Assembly (NCBI GenBank): GCA_029248105.1
Contig: JAQWJZ010000012.1
Span: 1-35,893, forward strand
DNA from: Flavobacteriales bacterium
GTDB lineage: Bacteria > Bacteroidota > Bacteroidia > Flavobacteriales > UBA7312
DNA length: 35,893 bases
Direction: 5' to 3'
The position numbers were made by a program, and so were the translations under genes. Positions 8,062 through 16,822 of this stretch are shown piece by piece; within the stretch, counting starts at the first letter, position 1, and every line of letters begins with the position of its first letter. Under the pieces are notes generated by a model. That model searched no databases, was not told where the DNA came from, and was given only the letters and a program-made list of their open reading frames with translations.

Positions 8062-8934
8062 TTAGGCTTTGTTAACCAAGTGTATTCCCCCTAAAATTAT
8101 AGCGATACCAATAAAGTGATTTAAGGTAATGATTTCGCCATCAATAAAGCCCCAAAAAATGGCCACAATAGGAATCAAATAAGTCACAGATGATGCAAAA
8201 ATTGCCGTTGTGCCTTTCACGAGTTGGTTGAATAAAACCAAGGCTATGGAGGTGCCAACCGTAGAGAGTATGATGATATAGAATAAGGCCAAATTTGCTC
8301 CTTCGCTATTCATCATTTTAAATGAAAAATCGGAAAATCCGAGTGCTAAGAGACAAAATGGACCAACTACAAAAAATGCTAAGCCTGAAATATCAATAGC
8401 GCTCATTTCTTGTAGATAATTTTTAATGGTGTTTAGGCTAATGGCATAGCACAAAGTTGCAACGATGATATACCACGAGTAGTGAGCGTTTTCAAGGACT
8501 AAGCCGCCACCAGCGATTAACCATACAGCTCCAGAAAGACCTAGTAAAATTCCAATAAGCTGACTTACTTTGACTTTAGTTTTGAATAACAACATAGCTA
8601 ACACAAAAGTAAATAGAGGCACCAAAGCATTTAATATACCGATAAGTGAACTGTCTAATTCAGTTTGAGCTTTAGTAAACAAAAAGGCCGGAAAACCATT
8701 GCCAAAAAGACCTACAACCAATATAGGAATGATGTGTTTTTTCTGTATTTTAAATAGTTTGTTCCAAACAAAAGGTAATAGGCTTAGCCATGCTATTCCC
8801 ATTCTTAGTTGAGCAACTTCTAGATCATTAAATACAATTAGTCCTTTTTTCATTAGTATAAAAGAACTACCCCAAATGAATGCTAAAAGAATCATTAAGG
8901 CCCAGTGATAAAATTTTTTGGAAGATAAATTCAC
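8062..8934 (-). CDS. EamA-family (DMT) transporter
   Basis: Inner-membrane permease of the drug/metabolite transporter superfamily, 290 aa with about ten hydrophobic helices arranged as two EamA repeats (about 10-140 and 150-288). Signatures are the N-terminal AFIWGSSFILMKKGL with RMGIAWLSL, and in the second half FNQLVKGTTAIFASSVTYLIPIVA, the typical end of EamA pumps. The substrate cannot be told from sequence; amino acids, nucleosides or other metabolites are exported by relatives. It is monocistronic, divergent from the HMA lipoprotein gene, and ends just before the rplU promoter without a clear terminator. Confidence 0.85.
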   Translation of the reverse strand: MNLSSKKFYHWALMILLAFIWGSSFILMKKGLIVFNDLEVAQLRMGIAWLSLLPFVWNKLFKIQKKHIIPILVVGLFGNGFPAFLFTKAQTELDSSLIGILNALVPLFTFVLAMLLFKTKVKVSQLIGILLGLSGAVWLIAGGGLVLENAHYSWYIIVATLCYAISLNTIKNYLQEMSAIDISGLAFFVVGPFCLLALGFSDFSFKMMNSEGANLALFYIIILSTVGTSIALVLFNQLVKGTTAIFASSVTYLIPIVAIFWGFIDGEIITLNHFIGIAIILGGIHLVNKA

Positions 8935-8949
8935 TTACAATAATTTTTG

Positions 8950-8957
8950 CAAAGATA
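8950..8957 (-). promoter_or_regulatory. Candidate -7 element of the EamA transporter gene
   Basis: The minus strand reads TATCTTTG, a full match to TAnnTTTG, 15 bases before the start codon region of the transporter. The -33 region at the proper distance is poor. It lies back-to-back with the plus-strand element at 8964-8971. Confidence 0.5.
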
Positions 8958-8963
8958 TGTTAG

Positions 8964-8971
8964 TATTTTTG
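8964..8971 (+). promoter_or_regulatory. Candidate -7 element of the HMA lipoprotein-ctaA pair
   Basis: TATTTTTG matches TAnnTTTG and lies 22 bases before the start codon of the HMA lipoprotein gene. A TTTG occurs upstream at 8946-8949, but the spacer is only 14 bases, shorter than normal, so the -33 assignment is doubtful. Confidence 0.5.
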
Positions 8972-8993
8972 TAACCCTAAAAAACATTACATT

Positions 8994-9368
8994 ATGTTCA
9001 AATTATTTTTATCATCGGTTTTGCTTTTAAGTCTTATTGTGGGCTGCGGACAGTCTAAGCCATCAGAATTAAAAGAAGAAGTTATTGAAGTTGCTGATAC
9101 CAAAGCGGAATTAATTGTTGAAGGTATGAGCTGTCAAGTAGGCTGTGCTGCTTATATTGACGAAGAATTAGAAAAAATTGACGGCGTGGTTTCTGCTGAT
9201 GTTGATTTTGAAAGCAAATCAGCTTCTATTTCTTTTGATAACAGTTTGATTAGTGAATACGATATTGTGAATACTATAAACTGTTTAAAAGATAGTGCAT
9301 ATACTGTTGCATCAGTAGATGTTGAGATTTTAAAGACTATTGAAAAGAAAAAAATAGACACTCACTAA
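8994..9368 (+). CDS. Heavy-metal-associated (HMA) domain lipoprotein
   Basis: A 124-aa envelope protein: a lipoprotein signal with the lipidated Cys at residue 18 (LIVGC), then one ferredoxin-like HMA domain (about 36-115). The metal site is GMSC-QVG-C, with cysteines 47 and 51. That is a CxxxC spacing instead of the classic CxxC of copper chaperones; a Gly before the second Cys is a form I associate with Bacteroidota HMA proteins. Copper is the likely ligand, zinc is possible. It lies 5 bases before ctaA on the same strand, so copper handling for the cytochrome oxidase branch is a reasonable guess. Confidence 0.8.
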   Translation: MFKLFLSSVLLLSLIVGCGQSKPSELKEEVIEVADTKAELIVEGMSCQVGCAAYIDEELEKIDGVVSADVDFESKSASISFDNSLISEYDIVNTINCLKDSAYTVASVDVEILKTIEKKKIDTH

Positions 9369-9373
9369 AAGAT

Positions 9374-10390
9374 ATGAGTACTTTTTCTAGACGTTTTGTT
9401 CGATTTAATTGGTGGGCTTTAGTGTTCATCTTTCTAGTTGTTATTGCTGGTAGTTTTGTACGAACTACGGGCAGTGGTATGGGATGTCCTGATTGGCCCA
9501 AATGTTTTGATCAGTGGGTGCCACCCACCGACAGTAGTCAAGTGCCTGCCGATTATAAAGAACGATTCAGTCAGAAAAGAGCTGATAAAGTGGAGAAGTT
9601 TGGTAAAATAATCTCTGTTTTTGGGATGTCCGATGTGGCGGAGCAGCTGAAGAACGACCCAAATTTATTGAAAGAGGAAGATTTTAATGTTCGCAAAACC
9701 TGGACAGAGTATGTCAATAGGTTATTCGGTTTTTTAGCAGGTAATTCTTTATTACTCATTTTCTTTTGGATTGCCTTTTATTATCGAAAGCATAAACGCT
9801 TGTTTTTTGTGTCGGTAATAAATCTTATTCTCATTGCTTTTCAAGCTTGGTTTGGATCTATTGTTGTGGCATCTAACTTAGTTCCTTGGACAATTACTTT
9901 GCATTTGTTTTTTGCACTTGTAATTATTGGTCTTCAACTCTATGTAATTCGCTTAGTGAGTCCGTCACAATCTCAAAACATAACATTGTCAAAGGAAGTA
10001 AGCTATCTGGTTTGGGCATGCTTCCTTATTACTGCTTTTCAAATGTTTTTAGGCACTCAAGTCAGAGAAGCTATTGACGAGCTAACTCGTGCTGGTATTG
10101 GTCGTGAGCTATGGACAGACTACCTCGGTTTATCGTTTTTTATTCACCGAAGTTTTTCTTGGTTGGTCTTGGCTTTATTGACTTATATGGCTTACAAAAA
10201 CGAAGTGGGCTCTAAGCACAAAATCATACGTTGGTTGTATGCCATATTAGTGATTGAATTATTAAGCGGTGTTTTATTAGCCCATTTTGATATGATTGGT
10301 TTAGTTCAAAATGCTCACTTACTATTCGCCACAATATTATTCGGAATACTGTTCATGATGATTTTTAGGATTAGACTAGCTGATAAGTGA
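9374..10390 (+). CDS. ctaA: Heme A synthase (COX15/CtaA)
   Basis: Inner-membrane monooxygenase that converts heme O to heme A for aa3-type cytochrome oxidase. It is 338 aa with about eight hydrophobic helices. Family marks: GSFVRTTGSGMGCPDWPKC (27-44), a long periplasmic insertion (about 50-108), WTEYVNRLFG (110-119), and heme-ligand histidines His177 (TLHLFF), His258 (FFIHRSFSW) and His315 (QNAHL). The first histidine of the usual ExxHR motif is replaced by Asn115. It is probably co-transcribed with the HMA lipoprotein and ends at a bidirectional terminator. No other cytochrome oxidase gene is in the window. Confidence 0.93.
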   Translation: MSTFSRRFVRFNWWALVFIFLVVIAGSFVRTTGSGMGCPDWPKCFDQWVPPTDSSQVPADYKERFSQKRADKVEKFGKIISVFGMSDVAEQLKNDPNLLKEEDFNVRKTWTEYVNRLFGFLAGNSLLLIFFWIAFYYRKHKRLFFVSVINLILIAFQAWFGSIVVASNLVPWTITLHLFFALVIIGLQLYVIRLVSPSQSQNITLSKEVSYLVWACFLITAFQMFLGTQVREAIDELTRAGIGRELWTDYLGLSFFIHRSFSWLVLALLTYMAYKNEVGSKHKIIRWLYAILVIELLSGVLLAHFDMIGLVQNAHLLFATILFGILFMMIFRIRLADK

Positions 10391-10410
10391 TTTGTACTCT
10401 GAAAAAACAA

Positions 10411-10446
10411 AAAAGCCCTTAGCAAAATGCTGAGGGCTTTTTTTTT
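10411..10446. terminator. Bidirectional terminator between ctaA and groL
   Basis: A 14-bp stem with one G-T wobble (10411-10424 with 10428-10441) and a three-base loop has an A-run on its left and a run of nine T on its right. It can therefore end both the plus-strand ctaA transcript and the minus-strand groESL transcript, whose genes converge here. Confidence 0.92.
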
Positions 10447-10464
10447 AACGTTTTTTTACATCTT

Positions 10465-12108
<1,644 letters not shown>

Positions 12109-12378
12109 TTAAATGATTGCTAAGATGTCTGACTCACGCATAATCATGTAGTCTTTACCTTCTAATTTCAACTCAGTTCCAGAATATTTGCCGTATAGAA
12201 CAGTGTCACCAACTTTAACAGTTAAAGGCTCATCCTTTTTACCATTGCCTACGGCAACTACTGTGCCTTTTTGTGGTTTTTCTTGGGCAGTATCTGGAAT
12301 TATAATTCCAGATGCAGTAGTAGTTTCAGCTTGTGCTGGTTCAACTAGTACTCTGTCTGCAAGTGGTTTTACATTCAT
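12109..12378 (-). CDS. groES: Co-chaperonin GroES
   Basis: Lid of the GroEL cage, 89 aa. It begins [14 protein letters not shown], has the mobile loop (about 17-32, [14 protein letters not shown]) that docks on GroEL, and ends with the roof and barrel strands ([29 protein letters not shown]). It heads the groESL operon. No CIRCE element (the HrcA site of many other phyla) is visible upstream; instead there is a 14-base direct repeat reaching into the start codon. Confidence 0.98.
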   Translation of the reverse strand: MNVKPLADRVLVEPAQAETTTASGIIIPDTAQEKPQKGTVVAVGNGKKDEPLTVKVGDTVLYGKYSGTELKLEGKDYMIMRESDILAII

Positions 12379-12412
12379 AATTGTTATAGTTTAAATTAAT
12401 AATTGTTATAGT
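12377..12412 (-). repeat. Perfect 14-base direct repeat at the groES start
   Basis: ACTATAACAATTAT (minus strand) occurs twice, at 12399-12412 and 12377-12390. The copies are 22 bases apart, about two turns of the helix, and the second overlaps the first two bases of the groES start codon. It is either a tandem operator for a stress regulator or a repeated initiation-region element. No known heat-shock operator matches it. Confidence 0.6.
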
Positions 12413-12419
12413 ACAAATC

Positions 12420-12448
12420 AAAAAGTGTGCCACAAGGACACACTTTTT
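12420..12448 (-). terminator. Hairpin terminator after secG
   Basis: Arms AAAAAGTGTG and CACACTTTTT pair perfectly over 10 bp. Two more pairs form beyond a single bulged base, leaving a four-base loop. Read on the minus strand the stem ends in five T. It lies between secG and groES and should end the miaB-secG transcript. Confidence 0.7.
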
Positions 12449-12461
12449 GAGAAATGACTTT

Positions 12462-12480
12462 TTTTCAGATTTTCTGAAAA
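12462..12480. other. Second hairpin in the secG-groES gap
   Basis: TTTTCAGA and TCTGAAAA form a perfect 8-bp stem with a three-base loop, 12 bases after the secG stop. On the minus strand it is followed by an A-run, not a U-run, so it is not an intrinsic terminator. It may protect the 3' end of the mRNA. Confidence 0.4.
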
Positions 12481-12492
12481 TTTGACAAAAAA

Positions 12493-12828
12493 CTATTCAG
12501 CTGGTGCCTCTTGTATTGGTAATGAAGGAAGGCTTTGAGCAGGGATAGCTGTTTCATCAATTTGCTCTTGCATAATTGATTGGTTTTGCATTCCCGAATC
12601 ATTAGATGATGAGATGGCAAAATTAGACGCTAAAGAAAAAACAAGGAGTGATATTGCTAAATACCATGTCGCTTTTTCTAAAAAGTCTGCAGTTTTTTTA
12701 ACTCCCATAACTTGATTTCCACCGCCAAAAGTTGCTGATAATCCGCCTCCTTTAGGGTTTTGAACCAATACTACTAACACTAGCAAAACGCAGGTTATTA
12801 CTATTAAAACAGAGAAAATCGTGTACAT
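12493..12828 (-). CDS. secG: Preprotein translocase subunit SecG
   Basis: Small inner-membrane subunit that supports SecA cycling in the SecYEG channel. It is 111 aa: two hydrophobic helices (about 3-23 and 53-73) flank the conserved loop LVQNPKGGGLSATFGGGNQVMGVKK, which identifies the family. The C-terminal tail (about 78-111) is polar with many Gln, Ile and Pro and looks disordered. It is the last gene of the miaB operon, 4 bases after the TPR gene. Confidence 0.94.
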   Translation of the reverse strand: MYTIFSVLIVITCVLLVLVVLVQNPKGGGLSATFGGGNQVMGVKKTADFLEKATWYLAISLLVFSLASNFAISSSNDSGMQNQSIMQEQIDETAIPAQSLPSLPIQEAPAE

Positions 12829-12832
12829 AAGT

Positions 12833-13543
12833 TTATTTATTTTTAGTGATCAATTGATCGATTAATCCAATTTGGCTTGCAAATAAAGAACTTTTTTGGG
12901 GATATTTCAAGGAAAGCTGCTTATATGCTGCTTTTGCTTTTTCATAGTGCCCTTGCTCTAGATATACTTTTGCAAGTGTTTCAGTAACAATATCGAAATG
13001 AAATTCAACACTTTCTTTTGCTTTATTACTAGCAGAGTAAAATTCTTTCTTTGGTGTCCTTTCTCTATTAGCAATAAAATCTTCGATCAGACTAACCTTT
13101 TTTTGTAGATTGTTTTTTGTTTCTGAAGAGCGTTGAATAGGTTTAGCTTGACTGAGCTTAAGCCATTCATTGAAAGAGTGCTTTTCTTCTTTTTCAAACA
13201 CCAGAGGTTGTCCAATTTCAAGCTCTTTTTCTAACAAACTTTTTTCGTCGTTTGTATCAGGCTCTATTTTCTTTATTGTTTTTGGTGTTTCAACCTTTTT
13301 GTTTTTTTCTTCTGTAAGAAGATAAAAAAGCCTTTGCCTATCACCAGCATAAGCTGCTGTTTCTTTTAGGACTTGGTTGTAGTGTATACTGTTTGTGTTT
13401 TGAAGACCTTTTAGGTATAAAACTCTAGATGTTGAGCAAAATGGATAAAGATTTATCAACTCCTTTAAGCTATCAGTTTCCTTAACGTCAAGTTCATTAG
13501 GGTTGCTTAGCCAATTCGAATATGTGTCTTTATTGTTTACCAA
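12833..13543 (-). CDS. TPR-containing protein of unknown function
   Basis: A 236-aa protein with no signal peptide or membrane helix. Its N-terminal part has SLKELINLYPFCSTSRVLYLKGL (about 24-46), followed by a low-complexity Lys/Glu-rich middle (about 85-165). One clear TPR unit lies near the C-terminus (LAKVYLEQGHYEKAKAAYKQLSLKYPQ, about 188-214). I do not recognise a named function. It overlaps lptE by 7 bases and precedes secG by 4 bases, so it is made together with envelope-biogenesis proteins and may be a cytosolic adaptor; that is inference. Confidence 0.75.
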   Translation of the reverse strand: MVNNKDTYSNWLSNPNELDVKETDSLKELINLYPFCSTSRVLYLKGLQNTNSIHYNQVLKETAAYAGDRQRLFYLLTEEKNKKVETPKTIKKIEPDTNDEKSLLEKELEIGQPLVFEKEEKHSFNEWLKLSQAKPIQRSSETKNNLQKKVSLIEDFIANRERTPKKEFYSASNKAKESVEFHFDIVTETLAKVYLEQGHYEKAKAAYKQLSLKYPQKSSLFASQIGLIDQLITKNK

Positions 13544-14040
13544 TTGGTGAATGCTTCGTTAAAAATATCTTCTATCAATTGAGTTATGATTTCATCATTG
13601 AGCGATTCTTCAATATTAGTAAAATCTATAGAGCTGTCATAATCTGCATACCTGCTAAACGTTTTTTTGTAGTTACTTTCTTCGTCTAAATTGTTAATGA
13701 AGTTTACCTTGACAGAAATGCTAAGTCTATTTTGTGAGGCGGTTTCATTGGCTTGTATTGCAATTGGATTAATCGAATAATTTGAAATATGACCATCAAA
13801 CTTTATATCGCCATTATCAGAAACAGGGATTAAATTTGTCTCGGATGAAAACTTATCTTTTAGCGCTTCAGTCATTTTATTTGACAAAACGGGTGGCGAT
13901 AGTGTAGCTCTGTTTTCAAAAGTTTTGATACTGACTGATTTTACATCATCAGAAATGGAAGCTCCGCTTAAGGAATAGATCCCACACGAATTGAAACTGA
14001 TAGATAAAACTAACAGACATATATTTATAACTCTTGTCAC
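13537..14040 (-). CDS. lptE: LPS-assembly lipoprotein LptE family
   Basis: Outer-membrane lipoprotein that plugs the LptD barrel and helps place LPS in the outer leaflet. It is 167 aa with a signal peptide ending SFNSC (lipidated Cys19), followed by GIYSLSGASI. The Bacteroidota LptE pattern is visible: VKSVSIKTFENRATLSPPVLSNKMTEALKDKF (about 34-65), then strands ending in IIEQLIEDIFNEAFTNW-like helix. It is distant from the E. coli protein, so the family rather than the exact role is certain. It overlaps both neighbours by a few bases. Confidence 0.85.
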   Translation of the reverse strand: MTRVINICLLVLSISFNSCGIYSLSGASISDDVKSVSIKTFENRATLSPPVLSNKMTEALKDKFSSETNLIPVSDNGDIKFDGHISNYSINPIAIQANETASQNRLSISVKVNFINNLDEESNYKKTFSRYADYDSSIDFTNIEESLNDEIITQLIEDIFNEAFTNW

Positions 14041-15191
14041 AATAAGTACTCTTTAATTTTTCTGTAAAGTGTGCGTTCCGAAATGCCTAATTCTTCGGCG
14101 GCATCTTTTCTTCTTCCTTGATGTCTTTTTAAAGCTTTTTCAATAAGGATTTTTTCTTGCTCATGCAGGGTTAAAAAGACATCTTCTTCAATTTCTTTTT
14201 CAGCAATTGATATTGTTGGTTTTTCAATCAGATGATTTATGACCTTTTCTTCTTCTATATCGTGTTTTTTTTCTCCCATTAGTTCCTTAGTGACTCTTTT
14301 TAAATCGTTAAGGTCGTTCTTCATGTCGAAAAGAACCTTGTAGAGTATTTCTCTTTCAGAAAAGTCGTTATCAGTTTTTTCATTTTTGAACAATACGGGT
14401 GTAGTATTTTGTTTTGGGATATAGTTTATTAAAATTTCTTTACTTATGCTTCTGTCTTGCTCAACAGCTGAAATTTGTTCAGCGACATTTTTAAGTTGTC
14501 TAATGTTTCCCGGCCAAGAGTAAGTTTGTAATAAATCTACGGCATCTTCTTCAAGTCGTATCGGAGGAATGTGATACCTATCAGCAAAATCTGCTGCAAA
14601 CTTTCTAAATAGTAAATGAATATCTTCAATTCGCTCTCTAAGGGAAGGCATTTTGACATTTATGGTGTTTAGTCTGTAAAACAAATCTTCTCTAAACTTT
14701 CCCTTTTGAATTGCTTCTTCAATGTTTACGTTAGTGGCTGCAATAACTCTGATGTCTACTTTTTTTATCTGGCTAGAGCCAACTTTCATAAACTCTCCGC
14801 TTTCTAAAACTCGCAATAGTCGAACCTGGGTACTTAAAGGGAGTTCGCCAACTTCATCCAAAAAAATAGTGCCGCCATCGGCGACTTCAAAATAGCCTTG
14901 TCTGTTGTCACTCGCTCCTGTAAAAGCTCCTTTTTCGTGACCAAATAACTCACTGTCTATTGTGCCCTCAGGAATAGCACCACAGTTTACAGCGATGTAT
15001 TTGTTGTGTTTTCTTTGACTATTGTAGTGAATGATCTTGGGCATAGCTTCTTTTCCTACGCCACTTTCCCCAGTGATTAACACGGATATGTCAGTAGGTG
15101 CAATTTGCAATGCTGTACTGATGGCTCGATCTAATTTATTTGAATTACCAATTATACCAAACCTCTGTTTAATGTCTTGGTGTTTTATCAT
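14037..15191 (-). CDS. Sigma-54-dependent transcriptional activator without sensor domain
   Basis: Bacterial enhancer-binding protein that uses ATP to remodel sigma-54 RNA polymerase. It is 384 aa. The AAA+ domain begins almost at the N-terminus: Walker A GESGVGKE (41-48), sigma-54-contacting loop GAFTGA (88-93), Walker B TIFLDE (108-113), arginine-rich second region of homology ([10 protein letters not shown]). A linker with predicted coiled coil (about 275-335) leads to a Fis-type helix-turn-helix ([16 protein letters not shown] at the C-terminus). No receiver, GAF or PAS domain is present, so control must act on its level or through the linker. It overlaps miaB and lptE by 4 bases each. 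Confidence 0.93.
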   Translation of the reverse strand: MIKHQDIKQRFGIIGNSNKLDRAISTALQIAPTDISVLITGESGVGKEAMPKIIHYNSQRKHNKYIAVNCGAIPEGTIDSELFGHEKGAFTGASDNRQGYFEVADGGTIFLDEVGELPLSTQVRLLRVLESGEFMKVGSSQIKKVDIRVIAATNVNIEEAIQKGKFREDLFYRLNTINVKMPSLRERIEDIHLLFRKFAADFADRYHIPPIRLEEDAVDLLQTYSWPGNIRQLKNVAEQISAVEQDRSISKEILINYIPKQNTTPVLFKNEKTDNDFSEREILYKVLFDMKNDLNDLKRVTKELMGEKKHDIEEEKVINHLIEKPTISIAEKEIEEDVFLTLHEQEKILIEKALKRHQGRRKDAAEELGISERTLYRKIKEYLL

Positions 15192-16636
15192 ACTAATTTT
15201 GTTGCTTTACCTTTCAACGTAGCTGAGGTGCATTCTTCAATATTCACCAAAACGTAATCGCCAGGTTTATAATTTTCCTTTGGGAATACTACAACGGTAT
15301 TCTGAGAATTTCGACCATAAAGCTCTTCTTTTGATTTTTTTGACACTCCTTCAACCAGTACTTTATGAGTTTTTCCTACTTGCTCTTTAGTTCTGATGAG
15401 AGAATGTTTCATTTGAAGCTCTATAATTTCTTGCAATCTTCTTTTTTTAGTTTCGGCTGAAACATCGTCATTTAACTTTCTTTGTGCCTGAGTGTTTGGT
15501 CTTTCAGAGTAGCTAAACATATATCCAAAATCATATTTGACAGCTTCCATTAAAGTTAAGGTGTCTTTATGGTCTTCCTCAGTTTCAGTACAGAACCCTG
15601 AAATTATATCCATAGAGATTCCACAATCGGGAATAATTTTTCTTATTGCTTTAATTCTGTTTAAATACCATTCTCTGGTATAGCCCCTGTTCATCAGTTC
15701 TAATATCCTACTATTTCCTGATTGAACTGGTAGGTGAATGTAATTACAGATGTTTTCGTATTTGGCAATAGTATGAAGTACATCGTCTTGCATATCTTTG
15801 GGGTGAGAGGTTGAAAAACGCACTCTCAAATTTGGGCTAACTTCTGCTACCATAGCTAGTAGCTGAGCGAAATTAGTACTCTTGCTTTGTTCTTCTTTAC
15901 TTAGCTTATTGAAGTCTTTTTTTAATCCGCCACCAGACCACAAGTAGGAGTCTACATTTTGCCCTAGCAGAGTAACTTCTTTGTAGCCATCAGCGACTAA
16001 TTGTTGACACTCTTGAACGATGCTTTCTGGGTTTCTGCTTCTTTCTCTTCCTCGAGTAAATGGAACAACGCAGAATGTACACATGTTGTCACAACCTCTA
16101 GTGATAGATACAAAAGCTGTTATTCCATTTCCGCCTAATCTAACAGGGCTGATTTCGGCGTAGGTTTCTTCTTTGGAAAGGATAACGTTAACTGCTTTTC
16201 TTCCGTCGTTAACTTCATCAATAAGATTGGGTAAATCTCTGTAAGCATCAGGGCCCACTACAATGTCGACGAGTTTTTCTTCTTCAAGAAATTTATCTTT
16301 AAGGCGTTCAGCCATACAACCCAAAACTCCAACTAACATTTTAGGGTTTTGCTTTTTCTTTATAGCATTATAAACTTTGAGTCTGTTTCTAACCGTTTGC
16401 TCTGCTTTTTCCCTAATCGAACAGGTGTTTACAAAGACAACGTCGGCATCTTCTAGGTTTGGAGTGGTTGAGAAACCCTCCTTAGTAAGGATAGAAGCCA
16501 CAATTTCACTGTCCGAAAAATTCATTTGACAGCCATAGCTTTCAATGTACATTTTCTTCTTGCTTACCTCTGATTTTTCAAGTTGTAGGGCTTCTCCTTG
16601 TCTTGCAATATCCACTATTTTCTCAGTGTCTTTCAT
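15188..16636 (-). CDS. miaB: tRNA-2-methylthio-N6-dimethylallyladenosine synthase MiaB
   Basis: Radical-SAM methylthiotransferase that adds the 2-methylthio group to i6A37 of tRNAs reading UNN codons. At 482 aa it has the three expected parts: N-terminal UPF0004 domain with the auxiliary cluster cysteines Cys36, Cys72 and Cys107; the radical SAM core with CxxxCxxC at 182, 186 and 189 (GCDNMCTFC); and a C-terminal TRAM domain (about 415-480). MiaB rather than RimO or MtaB is favoured by the [13 protein letters not shown] start and RGRERSR. It is the first gene of the operon ending in secG. Confidence 0.95.
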   Translation of the reverse strand: MKDTEKIVDIARQGEALQLEKSEVSKKKMYIESYGCQMNFSDSEIVASILTKEGFSTTPNLEDADVVFVNTCSIREKAEQTVRNRLKVYNAIKKKQNPKMLVGVLGCMAERLKDKFLEEEKLVDIVVGPDAYRDLPNLIDEVNDGRKAVNVILSKEETYAEISPVRLGGNGITAFVSITRGCDNMCTFCVVPFTRGRERSRNPESIVQECQQLVADGYKEVTLLGQNVDSYLWSGGGLKKDFNKLSKEEQSKSTNFAQLLAMVAEVSPNLRVRFSTSHPKDMQDDVLHTIAKYENICNYIHLPVQSGNSRILELMNRGYTREWYLNRIKAIRKIIPDCGISMDIISGFCTETEEDHKDTLTLMEAVKYDFGYMFSYSERPNTQAQRKLNDDVSAETKKRRLQEIIELQMKHSLIRTKEQVGKTHKVLVEGVSKKSKEELYGRNSQNTVVVFPKENYKPGDYVLVNIEECTSATLKGKATKLV

Positions 16637-16660
16637 ATCGTTTACTCAAAATAAAGTTCA

Positions 16661-16668
16661 CAAAATTA
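16661..16668 (-). promoter_or_regulatory. Candidate -7 element of the miaB operon
   Basis: The minus strand reads TAATTTTG, matching TAnnTTTG, 25 bases before the miaB start. The -33 position is only partly matched. With the topA promoter it makes a divergent control region at 16637-16822. Confidence 0.45.
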
Positions 16669-16756
16669 ACAAAAACTGCCAAATTGACAGAAAAAATCTT
16701 TTTTTGAAAATAATTATATTATTTATAATATAAATGGGAGTTAGGCTTGTCAGTCG

Positions 16757-16789
16757 TTTGGTAATTTAAAAAAAGGTATTCTATATTTG
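16757..16789 (+). promoter_or_regulatory. Promoter of topA
   Basis: TTTG (16757-16760), a 21-base spacer and TATATTTG (16782-16789) fit the Bacteroidota housekeeping promoter. An in-frame ATG at 16787 lies inside the -7 element, so it cannot be the translation start; this decides for the ATG at 16823. Confidence 0.8.
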
Positions 16790-16822
16790 CACTCATTTTT
16801 AAACGAAAACAACTTATTTCTT

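Noticed and set aside
12377-12412. The groES repeat as a CRISPR-like or mobile-element repeat
   Set aside because: Only two copies exist, the unit is 14 bases with an 8-base gap, and no cas or transposase gene is near.
16787-16822. Earlier in-frame start for topA
   Set aside because: The ATG at 16787 overlaps the -7 promoter element, and the added residues do not resemble any TopA N-terminus.
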